From Pipra filicauda (Eukaryota > Chordata > Aves > Passeriformes > Pipridae), in assembly GCF_003945595.2 (NCBI RefSeq), contig NW_024104096.1, forward strand, positions 1,793,501 through 1,857,500: a stretch of 64,000 bases of DNA. The letters run 5' to 3'. Positions 14,036 through 26,949 of this stretch are shown one piece after another. Every line of letters starts with the position of its first letter. The first letter of the stretch is position 1. Below the pieces are notes generated by a model. The model was not told the origin of the DNA. It searched no databases and saw only the letters and a list, made by a program, of their open reading frames with translations. The translations under genes and the position numbers were made by a program.

Positions 14036-15386
14036 GTTTTTTTTTAAAAAGTCTGTCCCTCCTCCCCTGCTTTATGCCAAGGCAATTTGGCAAGTAGTGA
14101 GTGGAGAAGGGTCATTAGTTTTATAGGCATCTACAGACTAACTCTAAAAATTTTCAGTAACTCTATCTCTGGGAAAAAATGTAAAAGTTAAAAAGAAAGC
14201 CACCGTTATTTTTTTTGTTCATGGTTTATGGTAATTTATAATTTGTCAAATAATCTCTTAAGGCAAAAGCAATGAGATATATTTAGATTGGTGGGTAGTA
14301 ATATAGTTAATGTCTAAAAGACTAATATACTGAAGGAAGAGTTAATTCTATCTACACAGCTTTACAAAATTGCAAATCCAAGCAACCTAAATACTCAATA
14401 CAGCTGAAGCCACATGGACTTTCTGCAAAATACTGGAAATCTGAGAACTGTTGCTACGATATATAAACAAGCTGCAGAATGTTAAAAGAAAACCACCAAG
14501 CCTAAAGATCTGCATGCCTTATAATCCCTAAATGAAATGTGTTTTCTATAGTTTATGGGCAGAATTGTTTGGCTTTCTTAGGTGAGACCATTTTATTCCT
14601 TAATATGAAATGCATTCTTTCCCTTTTTGAACAGCTATTTCTTTCTATTATACAGTTCTCTTTGGAAACTGCAGTTAAAATAATCAAGTCCTGGGTCTGA
14701 AAGGTTAATTGAAACCACATAAACAAATGAAGACACAGAGCTCTGAAAACCTTCCTCCTTAAGAGAAGAACCAAGCAGTCCTTATCCCTGCTGTGTGGGT
14801 GCACTAAGTGTCTTTTATTTTAATCAGGATGCATCAGATGTAACTTCGTTTAGCTGATGAGGCTCCTTAGGAAAAATGGTCTGTTGACAGACATGGTTGG
14901 AGTTCCCTTTTTAGTGATTAATTTGTTTAGGATGAATAGTCTGATGTTTGTTTAAAGCTTCTTTTGTATGATTTGTGGTATTAGGTCTGTCAAATTCTAA
15001 CTTTGGATTTGGTCCATTTATTTTTAACTAAAAATTTGGATCTTTGAATGAGGAAACGAAGTATCTTCAGGTGTACTATATCTCTGCCATAATTTTATTG
15101 TGCATGTTTTACCTCACATCATACTTAGTTGTCTACAAGGGGATTGCTCTAAAAGTGCCTGCTCTTGATATTTAGATTCCCAAATCAGTCTACATCTATA
15201 ATTTATTTCACATTTCCATTTCACTCCACCATTTCAGCTCTTCTTTCCTGTATTTGACATCACAGAGATTTTCAGCTAGAATGTCAGCCTAAACATTAAA
15301 CATTAAAAACATGAACCTCACAAACTATTTGTCAACTTCTGTTTGACCCTCATCTTCCTGGTGTTTGCATTTTTTGGTTTGCATGA
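14036..15386. other. No recognisable gene
   Basis: Intergenic sequence between the old CR1 remnant and the LTR. Its ORFs (for example 14553-14804, minus) show no domain or splice context. Confidence 0.5.
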
Positions 15387-15649
15387 TGTGCTGGTTTGGG
15401 CTGGGGTGGAGTAAATTTTCTTCACAGTGGCTGGTATGGGGCTGTGTTTTGGATTTGTGCTGAACACAGCATTGATAATATAGAAGTTTTGCTATTGCTG
15501 AGCAGGGTGTACACAGAGCTGAGGCTTTTTCGTGCTGCCGCATCGATGAGGAAGCTGGAGGTGCATGGGAGATTGAGAGGAGACACAGGTGAGACAGGTG
15601 ACCCCAACTAACCAAAAGGATATTCTAGATTGTATGGCATCATGCTCAG

Positions 15650-15657
15650 TATATAAG
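15650..15657 (+). promoter_or_regulatory. TATA box of the LTR
   Basis: TATATAAG in the middle of the LTR, about 180 bp before the ATTAAA signal, as expected for the U3/R promoter. It is a relic; present activity is unknown. Confidence 0.55.
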
Positions 15658-15844
15658 GTGGGGGGAAGAATGAGGAAGGGGTGACATTTGGAGTGATGTT
15701 TGTGTTCCCAAGTCACCATTACACATGGTGAGGCCCTGCTCTCCTGGAGATGGTTGAACACCTTTCTGCCCATGGGAAGCAGTGAAATTAACCCCTTGTT
15801 TTGCTTTGCCTGTGTGTGTGGCTTTTGCTTTTCTATTAAACTCT

Positions 15845-15886
15845 CTTTATCTTAAAGAGAGTTTTCTTTATCTTAAAGAAAGCTTT
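15845..15886 (+). repeat. 21-bp tandem duplication inside the LTR
   Basis: Two copies of CTTTATCTTAAAGARAG with period 21 (15845-15865 and 15866-15886) sit just after the LTR polyadenylation signal. The copies differ at only two positions, so the duplication is probably younger than the LTR itself. Confidence 0.7.
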
Positions 15887-18800
15887 TACCCTTCCGATTC
15901 TCTCCCTGCTCCTGCTGGTGGGGAGATGAGTGAGTGGCCATGTGGGGCTTGGCTCTGGCTGGGGTTAAACCACAACACGTTTCCTTGTTTGAAGGTTACA
16001 TGGAATACAGTGGAATTGTATGTTGTGCCACCCTGACCTAAGATCCTCTGCTAAAGCCAATCAGAAGTATCGCTTCACACAATGTCAAATGATAACTGGA
16101 AAAGGCTCCATGAATGCTGTTCAGACCCCTTCAGAATACTTAATTAAAAATATGTATTTAGTGACTTCTTCAATAAATGTGTATTATAGGCAAACCATAA
16201 AATCTAACACTATTTTTCAGCTAATGCCTCCAAACAAATAGCATTCTCAAATACTATTGATAATACAGACAATCCATATGAGTTGCATTGGTGGGGGATA
16301 CCAAACCACACATCCCACAAGCCCAGGTGCCTTGGGGAAATATTATATCACTTGGCTGATGAGAATCAATCATACCTGCAGCTGGTGACTGACCATGGGG
16401 TGAGAGATCATGTGTAGGGTAAGTACAAAGGCTCCTAGTTTGCTGTGTTTTCGTAAGTAAATACACTTGTTTAAAAAACAAGCTACTTTTTTTTTTAATT
16501 ATTAGTGTTAAAGGCATTTGATTCTAGTTCCTTTGTGACTGTGCAGCAAAAAATACTGCTACATGGTATATTTCTTTTTGTGTTTCATTCTTTCCAAAAT
16601 CAAAATGCTAATTCAAAGGGATTTTTGGAAATGACAAAACTTCCCAGATCCTTTGCCGCAATTTGAAGTTATAAGGTAGCAACATTTACATTGAAACCAA
16701 CTCAGAAGCATTTTTATTAAATAAAGAAATCTTTTCTAGCAGGGTTAGCATTGTTTCATGTATTTGTTTATAGACATGAACATTGTATGTCCAAATTATC
16801 CTAAGTTTTCTGTTAGCTTCAGTGTCTTTTTCTCCTCAGAAAGCTGTCCATTAAGATATAATAGAAAATAGAAAGGAAGGTCTCAATTTTTAAAGAATAA
16901 GTGATTTTTCTGCTGGGGTTGTGTAGTTTACATTCCAGAAGCTGGTGGTTGCAACACTGGGGGGAAAAAAAGAGTAAATAATAAAAACCTTGTCCCAGCA
17001 CTTTGAAAATAAAATAGTAATCTTTGTATATTTCTAAACATTAAAAGAGAGATGATTTGAAATTGTCTTCATAGCTGGGTACATATAACTTCAAATATGG
17101 AGCTTGATGAGGTTATTTAATTGTGTGACTATGTGGGAGTGTTTCTGCAGTTGGAGACTATTGCTGATGATACAAGTCTGAAAGTGTTTAATTTTTAGTA
17201 GCCTAAGGAAGGGTTGAAAGACCATTTGGGCCTGTGGCTTTCATAACTGTACTCTATGAATCCCATACTTCAACATACAGGGCTAAGAAATTTTGCTTTT
17301 GCATTCCCCTGACACTCAAAAGATCAAAGAGAATGTTGAGAGGATAGCTAGGATCTACTGCTTCCAGTGATCCTGAAGTCCTTTGGTTCTGCTTTAAATT
17401 ATTTTATGATATATGAATTTGGGTTCTATGTTTTAAACTAAACTAAAGTATCAGAGACATAATTTTCTGCCTTTTGGCCTTTTACAGTATGCTTTTAAAT
17501 GTGTTAAAGTCTGCTAGAAAGTATATTTTGTGTTGGCGTTATGTGAGTGGGAAGTGGTTGTTTTGGAAACCCTTACAGACAAGTTGCAGGGCTGTAGCTG
17601 TTGCAGGGCTCTTGACAAATGATGGATGATTTAATTTGAATCCTTCATGATACTAGCACTAAAAAAGATGCCAAATACCACAAGTATCAGTATCTTTTTG
17701 GGCAAGACATCATAATTACAGAAGGAATATGTATATTTTTCTCCCATTAGGTCTCACCTCTTGCCCCCCATTAGATCTGACTTTATGAGGGGAAGAGGAC
17801 ATATATCTGAAAAACTCCACTGTAAATCACAGAACAAGTACTCTTCTCCTCCCTGTTGAAGGACTCACAACCCCTTTCTTTGCCTATTCACCAGTGGTTC
17901 CCTTTGGCCACATATGACCAGAAGTGGGGATATTGAACATCTTTAAGCAAATTTCTGTCAGATGCAAATAAAGTAATAGTAAATATTTTAAAAAATGCGC
18001 TGCAAGCCTCACTGGTACCTGTGTGTATACAGGGAAAGGTTTTCAAAAGCACCCAAGTGAGAAAGAAACTGTGGATCAGTGGGACCCTCCACTATGAAAT
18101 TTAGTGACAGATGGCTTCTAAGACAATCTGCACTGGATGACAAATGACTTTTCATTAAAGCTTGCAAACCACACAAAAAATGCCTCCAAGAAACATTTGA
18201 ACTGAAGTTTAATGATCATACGAAATTACTAGCAAATCAAGAATTGCAGGATTTTAAAAAGGGGAAAGGCTGAACAGAGAATAAACATTATTCTAATGTG
18301 AGGGAGAGATGAACAGGTATGAAGATTATCAGAGCCATCAATGATGAATTTAATATTACAATTATTCCAGTCCCTGAGAAATCAAAATAAGAACCTCAAT
18401 GAGGTGTAGTAAATCCCCCTAGAAGCAAACATTTTTCATGCCAAATAAGGTGAGTACAGACTAAATCCCTGAAAAACAAACTTCAAGGTAGGACAAATTA
18501 ACCACAGACAAAAGTGGAAAGAATAACAAAAATTAGTAATAATGAGCTCTTATGAGTTACAAATTTTAAGATAAGGTTGTAATATTTTTAAAACAATAAT
18601 GGAGGCTCACCTGAGTGCTGAAGTATATTACAGTGAATGAATAGTATTCAAGAAAAACAAATGACTTGCAGTATGAAAAACATCATATGGGCTAGTTGTG
18701 AAAGCCCATTATTACAAGTAACGATTTCTTGCTGTTAGGAAAGGGGAGTAATATCTTCAAAAGTATCCAACTTCCAGAATCTATAATCTCAGCAATTCTT

Positions 18801-20126
18801 TTTAAAAGCAACAAATAGGATTGACAGTTATTTTTATTGCAACAGGACAACTGTTCATTTTCCCTTTTTAGCTCTTCAAAAAGATCACACAAACAGCCAT
18901 ATGATGTTGAGTACTAGTTGAATTTCACTGCAAATAATTTATCTAAAAGCAGAAAGAGACAGCAATCTCAAATAATTATGCTGATATATCAATCATAGTA
19001 TGCCACTGGGTTCTGTAAGGGAACAGAATTTTAAGCCTAAAATTCTTAGCTTTTTGTATGTGTGATTCATATTCCTGCTGTTGTATGGATTTCTGATTGT
19101 AAAAAAGTTATTTTTAGGAATTGCCATGCCACATCCAACCAGTGGTCTTTTCACTGCTGTGTCCTTTCTTTAATCTGTGGGGTTTTTTTCACAATTTGTA
19201 TAACACTGCCTTAGTCCCTTATGGCATATTAGTCATTTCTGTACAAAACCAAGCAAACTGCGTAAACCCAAATATAAGATACCTAACAGCATCGCAGTAT
19301 TGGGCAACGTTTGACTTACATTTATTAAGAGATATTTGCTCTCACCCAGCACAAGCCGGACTTTAGGCTTCTGGATCAGGAGACCCGTTTCAGCTTACAT
19401 TGTGCTGATTTTAAACTGATGAAAAGTTATTGCCTTTAAAGGAGAGTGGGCTCGTTTATACCAATAAAAAACTGCTTTATGCTTGCAATGTCTATGTGGG
19501 GTGAAAAAGTACTCTGACAATAGGAAGTTTGTTTGACTCAAGGAAAATCTGCAATCATAGAAAGTAACCAAAGAGAGAGTTCATTTATGTGAATCTGAGA
19601 TACCTTGGATACTGTAAAAACAGAATACTCTTGGGACCTGCACATATTATTTGATCAATCTCTTTCAGGAAGTTACTTAACAGGGTATTCCAGATACTTC
19701 TTAGTGACATTCTAGATTCCAGAATCCTAAAATAATGGGAAAAATAATTTATGTTGAGAATAAAATCCAAAACAATTTGGATTTTTTTAAATTTAGCAGA
19801 ATACTAAATTAAAAAAAAACCACCATGCCTAAGAATAGTGAAGTTACTAATATTATCTGGCAACATATTGTTCGACTTGCAATTATTCCACTTTATTAAT
19901 GCCTGTGAGGACTTCATAAAGTAAGTTTATCTAGTTTTCTTGCTGAGAATGTATTACTCAAAATTAGCTCATATCTTAGAAAATTAGGAATTCTTACAAA
20001 AGTAGTTCCATCTTTGAAGTTGAATATTTAGCCACCAAACCCAGAGTAAGCATGCACAGACCAAACAAGGATAATAACAAACTGTTAATCTCTCTGGTAA
20101 CTTTCTTTTTATTTGTGGTTTTTTTT

Positions 20127-20164
20127 AAGAAATCTTACCTTTATATAAGAAAAATCTTACCTTT
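20127..20164 (+). repeat. Local direct duplication, about 20-bp period
   Basis: AAGAAATCTTACCTTT at 20127-20142 recurs with a 2-bp insertion at 20147-20164. It is a simple local duplication. Confidence 0.55.
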
Positions 20165-20930
20165 CTGTGCAACTGAGAGAAGAAATTTGCCTCCCTGATT
20201 GTATTATCAAACTAACTGATTTTTACAAAGATGGTACGGTTATTAAAAATATCAAACCACAAAACTCAATTTATGGAATGCATTAGCATTCATCACTGAT
20301 AATGCAAATGTGAATTATATCACAGTACACTCAATATACCATCTGCTCCAGAAAGAAAAACATCTGTTGGTAAATGTAAACTGTGGAGCTTATGTGGTAT
20401 GCAATATGTTCAGATACTGTCTGGAATAAATAAATTGGTCATTGACAATATATTATGTTAGAAGCATTCAACTATTTTCTTGTCTTGAAAAGAGGAAGAG
20501 CTCAGCTGCAAGTATGTTTTGAAATGGAGGAAATTATTGTGCCATGTCCTACCCAGATGGCTTTTGCTGAAGCCAGTCACTGACAGGCTGCTGCAATCAT
20601 CATCAACAGTTATGAGATGCTTTAAAACAGCATGGACATAGATGAATATACTTCTCTACAGTAGAAGTTTTTGTGCTTGAACTTTCATGATGGTGATGAC
20701 ACTGCAATTTGTGACATTGTTGGAATTGGCTATATTTTCTGACTTCTATGATGAAAATCATGAATATGAAAAATGTATATTCACATGTATGAATGATAAA
20801 AAAGATTGTTGCATCTTTGAAAATACAGTTACATTCTTGTGTTGATGCTATTTATAACTTTTAATGTGCTGCACTGATATAAAAATGGAAAATTGGCACT
20901 ATTTTTATAATTCTAAGGGCCATGCTAGCC

Positions 20931-20963
20931 CTTATAAAATCTAATCTAATCTTATAAAATCTA
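20931..20963 (+). repeat. Direct duplication with 20-bp period
   Basis: CTTATAAAATCTA occurs at 20931-20943 and again at 20951-20963. Confidence 0.6.
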
Positions 20964-23900
20964 GCCCATGTAAAAGCTAATGTATTTTGTTTTTTTCCCT
21001 GATTAATTTTTTCAATACATTTTAAGCAATTAGACAAAGAAATTCTTTTTCTGTTCACAACTGAATGCAATAGCTGAGGCAGAGGTAAAAGTCTGAGAAT
21101 GGCACTGTTCTGCATCCATATGCTGTCATAGAAAAGGATAGCACCAAGAGTACTGCAGAAATTTCCTGGACAACTCTCTATTCATTTCTTGTCAGCTCAT
21201 GGAAAGCACAAAGAGCTTTTCACGTATTTAACAAACTGTTAAGTATGCAGAAATGCATATTTGAACATATATCTAAAAAGGCAGAAAACCTACCAAAATG
21301 CCAGGATTTTTATTTCAGTTTAAACCTTTTTTCCTCCCCTCCACGTTGTGAGAAGGATTTTATCACCATCTGTTGTTAAGCAAGTCAAACTAATGTTTGT
21401 GCTAGTGATAGTTGGCAGGTTCTGTTTGTTAAAGCATCTTAAAACGCAATGTTTATTCACAACAGAATATAAGCTCTTCTGTGGTGTTCACAATGCTGGT
21501 GTTTCTCCATTTTGGAGAAATCCAGAAGAATAGGAACCCTTGCTCAAGAAGACTTGGGCTTCTGTAATTCTATTCTGCAAGAACATTGATTGCTGGTCTC
21601 CACATTGCTTTCAAACAGCTGTTTAACTTTTTGCTCCAGTGCTGTCCTTGCATCTCTTTGTTTCTTTTCTTCAGTTTTCCAGCACGGTCTCATTCATTTT
21701 CAGGCCACAGATAGCAATGGAAGAATGCTGTAGACAAAACATGTTTTAAGTCTTTGTTTGGATCAAACTCATTAGTCTTTGTGGTACTGCTAGTACCTGT
21801 GGTACTCTTCACTCCGTGTATTCATAATCAGAGAGCTTTTTATCCTGAAGAAGGGTAACTGAAGTGAGCCTCACAAATCTTTTTATCAGTGTTAGGTAGC
21901 ACATTTAGTCACCTGCAACAGAAACGACTGACCCAACACTTAGTGAAAAATCTTTGCAAAAATAAGCACTAAAAAAGGGTAGATGTAGCAGTTCTTATTG
22001 CTACATTGCAAGAAAAATATCGTATGTATTTATAGTCAAAACACTAAAAGGGATCAATGTGTGAACTAAACTCTTTGCTGCATATGGTTTCCCCAGCTGT
22101 ACAACCAGTGCTCTAGCAAGAGTACCTGATTTTAACCCATCATATGTGATAAAAGTGAGCCATATGTTTTCTCTTAGTAGACCTAGTTTCAAGTTTTCCT
22201 TCTGTCACTCTCTTCTGGAACTTGTGGTCTGCTCTGTTTTAAAAGATAGTGGTACAGATATGTTTTTCAGGTTTCCTCTGTGCAACTAGAGATGAACTAT
22301 ACTCTTGAATATGAATAGTTTTAAAAGTTCCAGAGAAGACACAGGCAACGTTTTTTTTAATAAGCTCTGATTTGTCAAAAAGCAGATTTGGAAATATGGA
22401 CAGGTTCACAGATATCATGCTGTAACAAATAAAAGCATAGCCCAAGATATCAATATCAAGATAATTAAAATGCAGTCTGTCTTTCTTGGCTGAAATAAAG
22501 ATTAGTTAACAGCATGGACATAAGCTTTAAATATCAATCACCAGACTAGCAGCTCTCTTCTCTTTTTCGTATTTGGTCTGAATGTTCAATACAGGATTAG
22601 TTATGTACTAAAGAGAAAAATACCATCTTACCAACCTTAGCCAGTAAGAATAATCTGCTTTTATTTTTTTTGGTTGAATTTAGATGTAAAATGTTACAAC
22701 ATATCTGGTAGTGGAGATCAGACAAATTATCTAAGAACAATAAAAATGCCTGGGGGAAGAAGGTGTTAAAGAAAGATAAGTGGAGTATCAGCATCCGTGC
22801 AGGGGCACATAAACATTGCCAGCTACTTTGTCCTTTAAGTGCCAGCATGTAGATTAGTAGCAGTACTGGGCCAAGAATGGAATGCTCTGAGAGACATCAG
22901 AGCTGGTCTTATGGTCTGAAGGAAATTTAAAATCCCACAACAGCTTAGGGTCAGCAACTGACCACTGATCTCCATATTACAGACAAGGCTAATATAGGCA
23001 GTAGGAAAAAAACTACTTTAAATCTCCTCATTAGAGTCCCATGGTACACTGATGACTGAAAGAACACAAAGAAATGCATAAAGTATTGGAAGTATTTTGA
23101 AATGTTTATATTTGCTCAGTCACATAATTCTGAAATAATAATTCTAGGCAGATATAAAGGAAATACAGTTTTGGAGGCAAAAGACATTGAGTTGAAATCT
23201 TACAAAGACTGAAATTTTACAGAGTGATTGTCCTAACAGCAACCAACCAAAACAAAACAATTTGGTTTGAAAATGGCAGTCAGAAACATTTGACAAAAAT
23301 TTAAAAGATATATAAAATTATCAGCAATAAAGTTTGTAAATTTTTAAGGCAGTACTTCATCTCAAGGAAACAAAAATAAAACTGTAGCTATATGATCAGG
23401 TTTTTTTAAAACTGTTTAATGCAAGTTGCACTCCATAAATCTGGGACCTTTTTAGGCAGTTTTTTACACTTGGCAGGAAACAGAGAAGTGTATGTTGAAT
23501 CATAGGTGTTGGTGACTGCTGTGGAGATGCAAAATACAACTTGATCACTGGGAATCTGAAGAAGTCAGAAATCTTGTTTGACAGTCTTTAGAATGAAGGA
23601 GGAAAGTCTGAGAAAACAGACGAGGGAGTGAATTTCAAGAAGCAAAGGGGATGTGAGGAGGGAGGCAATAATAGAATTTGTAAGAAGCTGCTCTTTCCTA
23701 GGAGAGATTGGAGGTGCTGGCAGTTGACAGGCCAAGTTGAAGGGCTGTCTATATGTTTGACAACAGTGGAAAGTGGATATAGAAGAGCTGGAGAAATAAA
23801 AGTTTCTTAAATAATGCTTTAGTAAATAAGGCCTGAAGAGAGGAAGTTGCTATAAAGCTAGTTGCTATAAATAAAAGTGCGAAGTTAGACTTGTAAGGAA

Positions 23901-24223
23901 TTAAAAGCAATGGCTATGACTTTCTAGATCTCAGTTCACTGAGCAGTCAACCTGTCTTTTTTGCAAGGCTTCAACAAACAGGACAGTGTAGGAATTCTCT
24001 TCCAGTGTAGGGTGAGAGGCAAATTGCCATGTTTTTGTGATCACAAAAGTCCTTCTCTTCTCTCAATCTGTTTCAAGATAAAAATGTCACATTGCAATGT
24101 CAAAGTAGATCTAAGGCTCTCAAGAACCCTCCATTTAAGAAGAAGTGGCAACAAGTTCTGTTTCTAGGTATCACACTAACAGCAAACAGTAAAGTCATGA
24201 GTACTGCTACCTCCCTTGATTTC

Positions 24224-24273
24224 TATGTTTAAAATTTATTTTTTAAAATTTAAAATTGTATGTTTAAAATTTA
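24224..24273 (+). repeat. AT-rich direct repeat with 35-bp period
   Basis: TATGTTTAAAATTTA is present at 24224-24238 and 24259-24273, within an A/T-only tract. It is probably slippage-derived. Confidence 0.55.
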
Positions 24274-26541
24274 CATTTTTTTTTCAGAGCATCATGGTTC
24301 TAATAAACTGTTGGATATTTAAAATGTGAAAGATGACAGGTGGATTATTTTTTGGTTTTACAATTTTTAAAGCTAAGAATGTAACATAAATAATAAAGTA
24401 TATAATTTTCAACTGGTGAGGAAACAGAACAGCAGTTACCTAAGAACATCAATTGCTATTTACCAAGATATTTTGGAGAAACTGTGATACCGTGGTGAGA
24501 ATATTACATATGTATTCGAAATGTGTGTTTATTATACCCAGCAGTTAAATTTAAATTATTATAAGCTGTTTGGCATTCTAGTTGTCACAGGAAATACCAT
24601 GATTTCTGGTTTTAACAGTGGACTGTATTTCTAACAGAGATCTTGCACTATGGTAGACTATTATTTTCAGTTGGTGTCCACAAGATATGGTTTTAGCTTT
24701 TCTTTAACTTACATGTCTGCTCTTGTTTCGTCTCTGTTTATGTTCTGATTTTTCTACTGCTCTATCAATTATAGACATTTTCAGGTCACTCTAATTTAAT
24801 TTTTGAAAACATTATCACTCTCAAAGAAACCAGGAAGTGTGAATACAATATGAATTTATAATGTGTAATAAGAAACATTTGTTTGGTTTCAATAGAATTC
24901 AGTGGAAACCAGCTCATGGATTAGATGCTGGGTATAGTTTCCTCAGAAATCTGCTATTTTTTAGTTCCATATGCACCAATGGTCCTAGGGTGGGTCTACT
25001 ATGAGGAGAAGAGTTGGAAGCTGTGATGGTAAACCAAGGCAGTTCCAATGAGATGAAAGAAGCTGCCTGGAAACAACTGAAACATAGGTCTGGAAAGAGG
25101 AATGAGAGATCTTAAAAAGAAGAAAGAATGGTAGAAAAGGTCTGCAAAAAGCATCTATTTTCTCTGTAAGTTTTGGTGGCTGTTCTGTTAGTGTACCTTT
25201 CATCTTAGGAAAAGAGACTCTTGGTCACGGATAGTAGAACTATAAATTAAAACTTAAAGAATACAGACCCAGTTTTTCTGTTAAGCAGACTCTGTTAAGG
25301 TCAGTAGTAGAAAATTTTGTCCCAAGAGGAACCTCTGTTGCACATTTTAAAATCTGTCATATTTGCTTTTTCAAGGAATTCTCTAACAGTGCTCTATAAC
25401 AACTGTTGCAGGAACAAAAAGCCAAGGATTGCCCTTGTAAAAAATTCCAAGATCACTGATCCTTTTACTGTAAGGTTAAACAATTTGTTCCCTAACATTT
25501 TAATTGGGTTAAAAGATCAAAGATGTGACATCTAGTTGCCTTTTTTCTTTTTTTTAATCCTGCAATATCTGTCTTGTGCTTGTAGAAAGACCTCCAGAGA
25601 CGTAACTAGTCTCCACTTACAGAAGGCAGGATGGAAATCCACCATGAATTTATTGTGACCATCGCACGTGGAGAATGCTAACAAATTTTTCTAGAAACCT
25701 GACAGGTCTCAGAGTTTCGTAACCCAGACATCTCAATTACCATGAATTAAAACCTACACTGGAGTTTTTTGTAAGACAAATATTCTATTTTTCACCCTTA
25801 AAAATTCTTCCATTTGTGTAGAGCTTTCTTAGCATGATAATTAGGTAATACAATATTGAACAGCTGAATGAGTGCACTGAATATACAACATGCTCAATTA
25901 GACAATAACTGGTGATAAGAATTCCTTTACTTAATAATTGTTAGTATTAAAAACCTTTATGAAAATAACATCATTTTTCAAGAATATCTGGTATGTCTGT
26001 AATTTCAGCAATCCTATGAAATGAGAAATATGACTGAGAAGCATATTGGAGGCATGGCATCAAGATATATGCTAGTCTTTGTTCACTAGGTAGATTGTAT
26101 AAGAGGTACAGGAAAAGCTATGTACTGGAAAGATCCTGGTTTATTATAGGCTATGAAGCTTCTGGGCTGTTAATGAACAACCACTACACTGTATTTTCAG
26201 TGAAATTAATAAACAGTAGGACTGTTTATTTATTGATCTTTTCATAAACAGTGCTTACATATATTGAGGACCATTTAAATGAATGTGTCATCACTATAAT
26301 CCTAAAAATAACAAAATGACAGAATCAGCATCTGCTGGTTTTTACTTGGATTGTTTTGTTGTTTGTTTTTTCTTTGCTAGCATACAAAACACAGCAAAAG
26401 GTAAATCACTGCCAACTGTATAAATATATGCAACATATCTTTGTAAATATTTAAATAACTATTAAAATAACCTTCCCAGTTTTTGTACAGTAAGTTGTGA
26501 AAACTGGCAAGTGTAATTCCAAGTGTTCTGCTTTCACAGTT

Positions 26542-26949
26542 CTATAATCGGTGCAAAGATATAATGGCCTTTATTTTAAAAGAGGATTCACCCAAGTGTA
26601 TTGTGTTTGTTTTCATGGTTTTGTAAGACTTTAAAAAAGATTTGAAAGGAAAATTAGCGTATTTTGCAGATGTACCACAGGGATTTAAGTAAGCATGCAA
26701 AAACTTTTGTACGCTTTTTGGATTGGTAGCTAATAATTCTTCCTGAAAATCAACACCTTTCATTTCTCCACCCAGAGCCACCTTTCTGTTGAACCAGCAC
26801 ATTGATCAAGTACTCAGCATCTGCAATGGTGGCTGAACCTTCCAAGATGCAGTTGCATCTTTGCCAAGGTCACATACCACAATGACTAAATCACCATTTG
26901 CTACTTTTCTTTTCCCTGCTCCAGATGTGTGTCCATCAATGTTGCAGTG
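26542..26949 (-). other. Unrecognised coding-like stretch with one in-frame stop
   Basis: On the minus strand one frame stays open from 26949 to the stop at 26542 (about 135 codons) except for a TGA at 26806-26808. The part after the TGA starts MCWFNRKVALGGEMK and contains EELLATNPKSVQKFL. The part before it contains GDLVIVVCDLGKDATASW. The composition looks more protein-like than neighbouring chance ORFs, with fewer Leu/Phe/Ile runs. I recognise no family, no splice borders and no poly-A tail. Options are a decayed pseudogene or transposon fragment, or chance. Confidence 0.15.

Larger units (their letters stand above)
15387..15977 (+). mobile_element. Solo LTR of an avian endogenous retrovirus (probably ERVL-like)
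   Basis: The segment begins TGTGCTGGTTTGGGCTGG and ends GGGGTTAAACCACAACA, giving the TG...CA termini of an LTR about 590 bp long. I recognise both ends and several internal blocks ('GCTGACCCCAACTGACC'-like, 'CCCATGGGAAG', 'CTTCCGATTCTCTCCC') from a high-copy LTR of bird genomes. A TATA box (TATATAAG, 15650-15657) and an ATTAAA polyadenylation signal (15835-15840) lie in the proper order. No internal retroviral genes or second LTR are next to it, so it is a solo LTR. The 5-bp flanks (CATGA and CGTTT) do not match, so no target-site duplication is preserved. ORFs on both strands here are shadows. The ERVL assignment is less certain than the LTR call. Confidence 0.8.
15978..26541. other. Intergenic, no recognisable gene
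   Basis: About 10.5 kb of AT-rich sequence. Only short local duplications stand out: at 20127-20164, 20931-20963 and 24224-24273. The openings of up to about 87 codons here have no motif that I can name, no consistent splice context and no codon pattern suggesting selection. Confidence 0.5.

Noticed and set aside
15325..16036. Several overlapping ORFs on both strands
   Set aside because: They fall in and around the solo LTR and are shadows of its GC-richer sequence.
20161..20172. A possible 12-nt minus-strand micro-exon with good splice signals
   Set aside because: It sits in a local duplication that also duplicates the donor-like TCTTAC, and no flanking exon was found.
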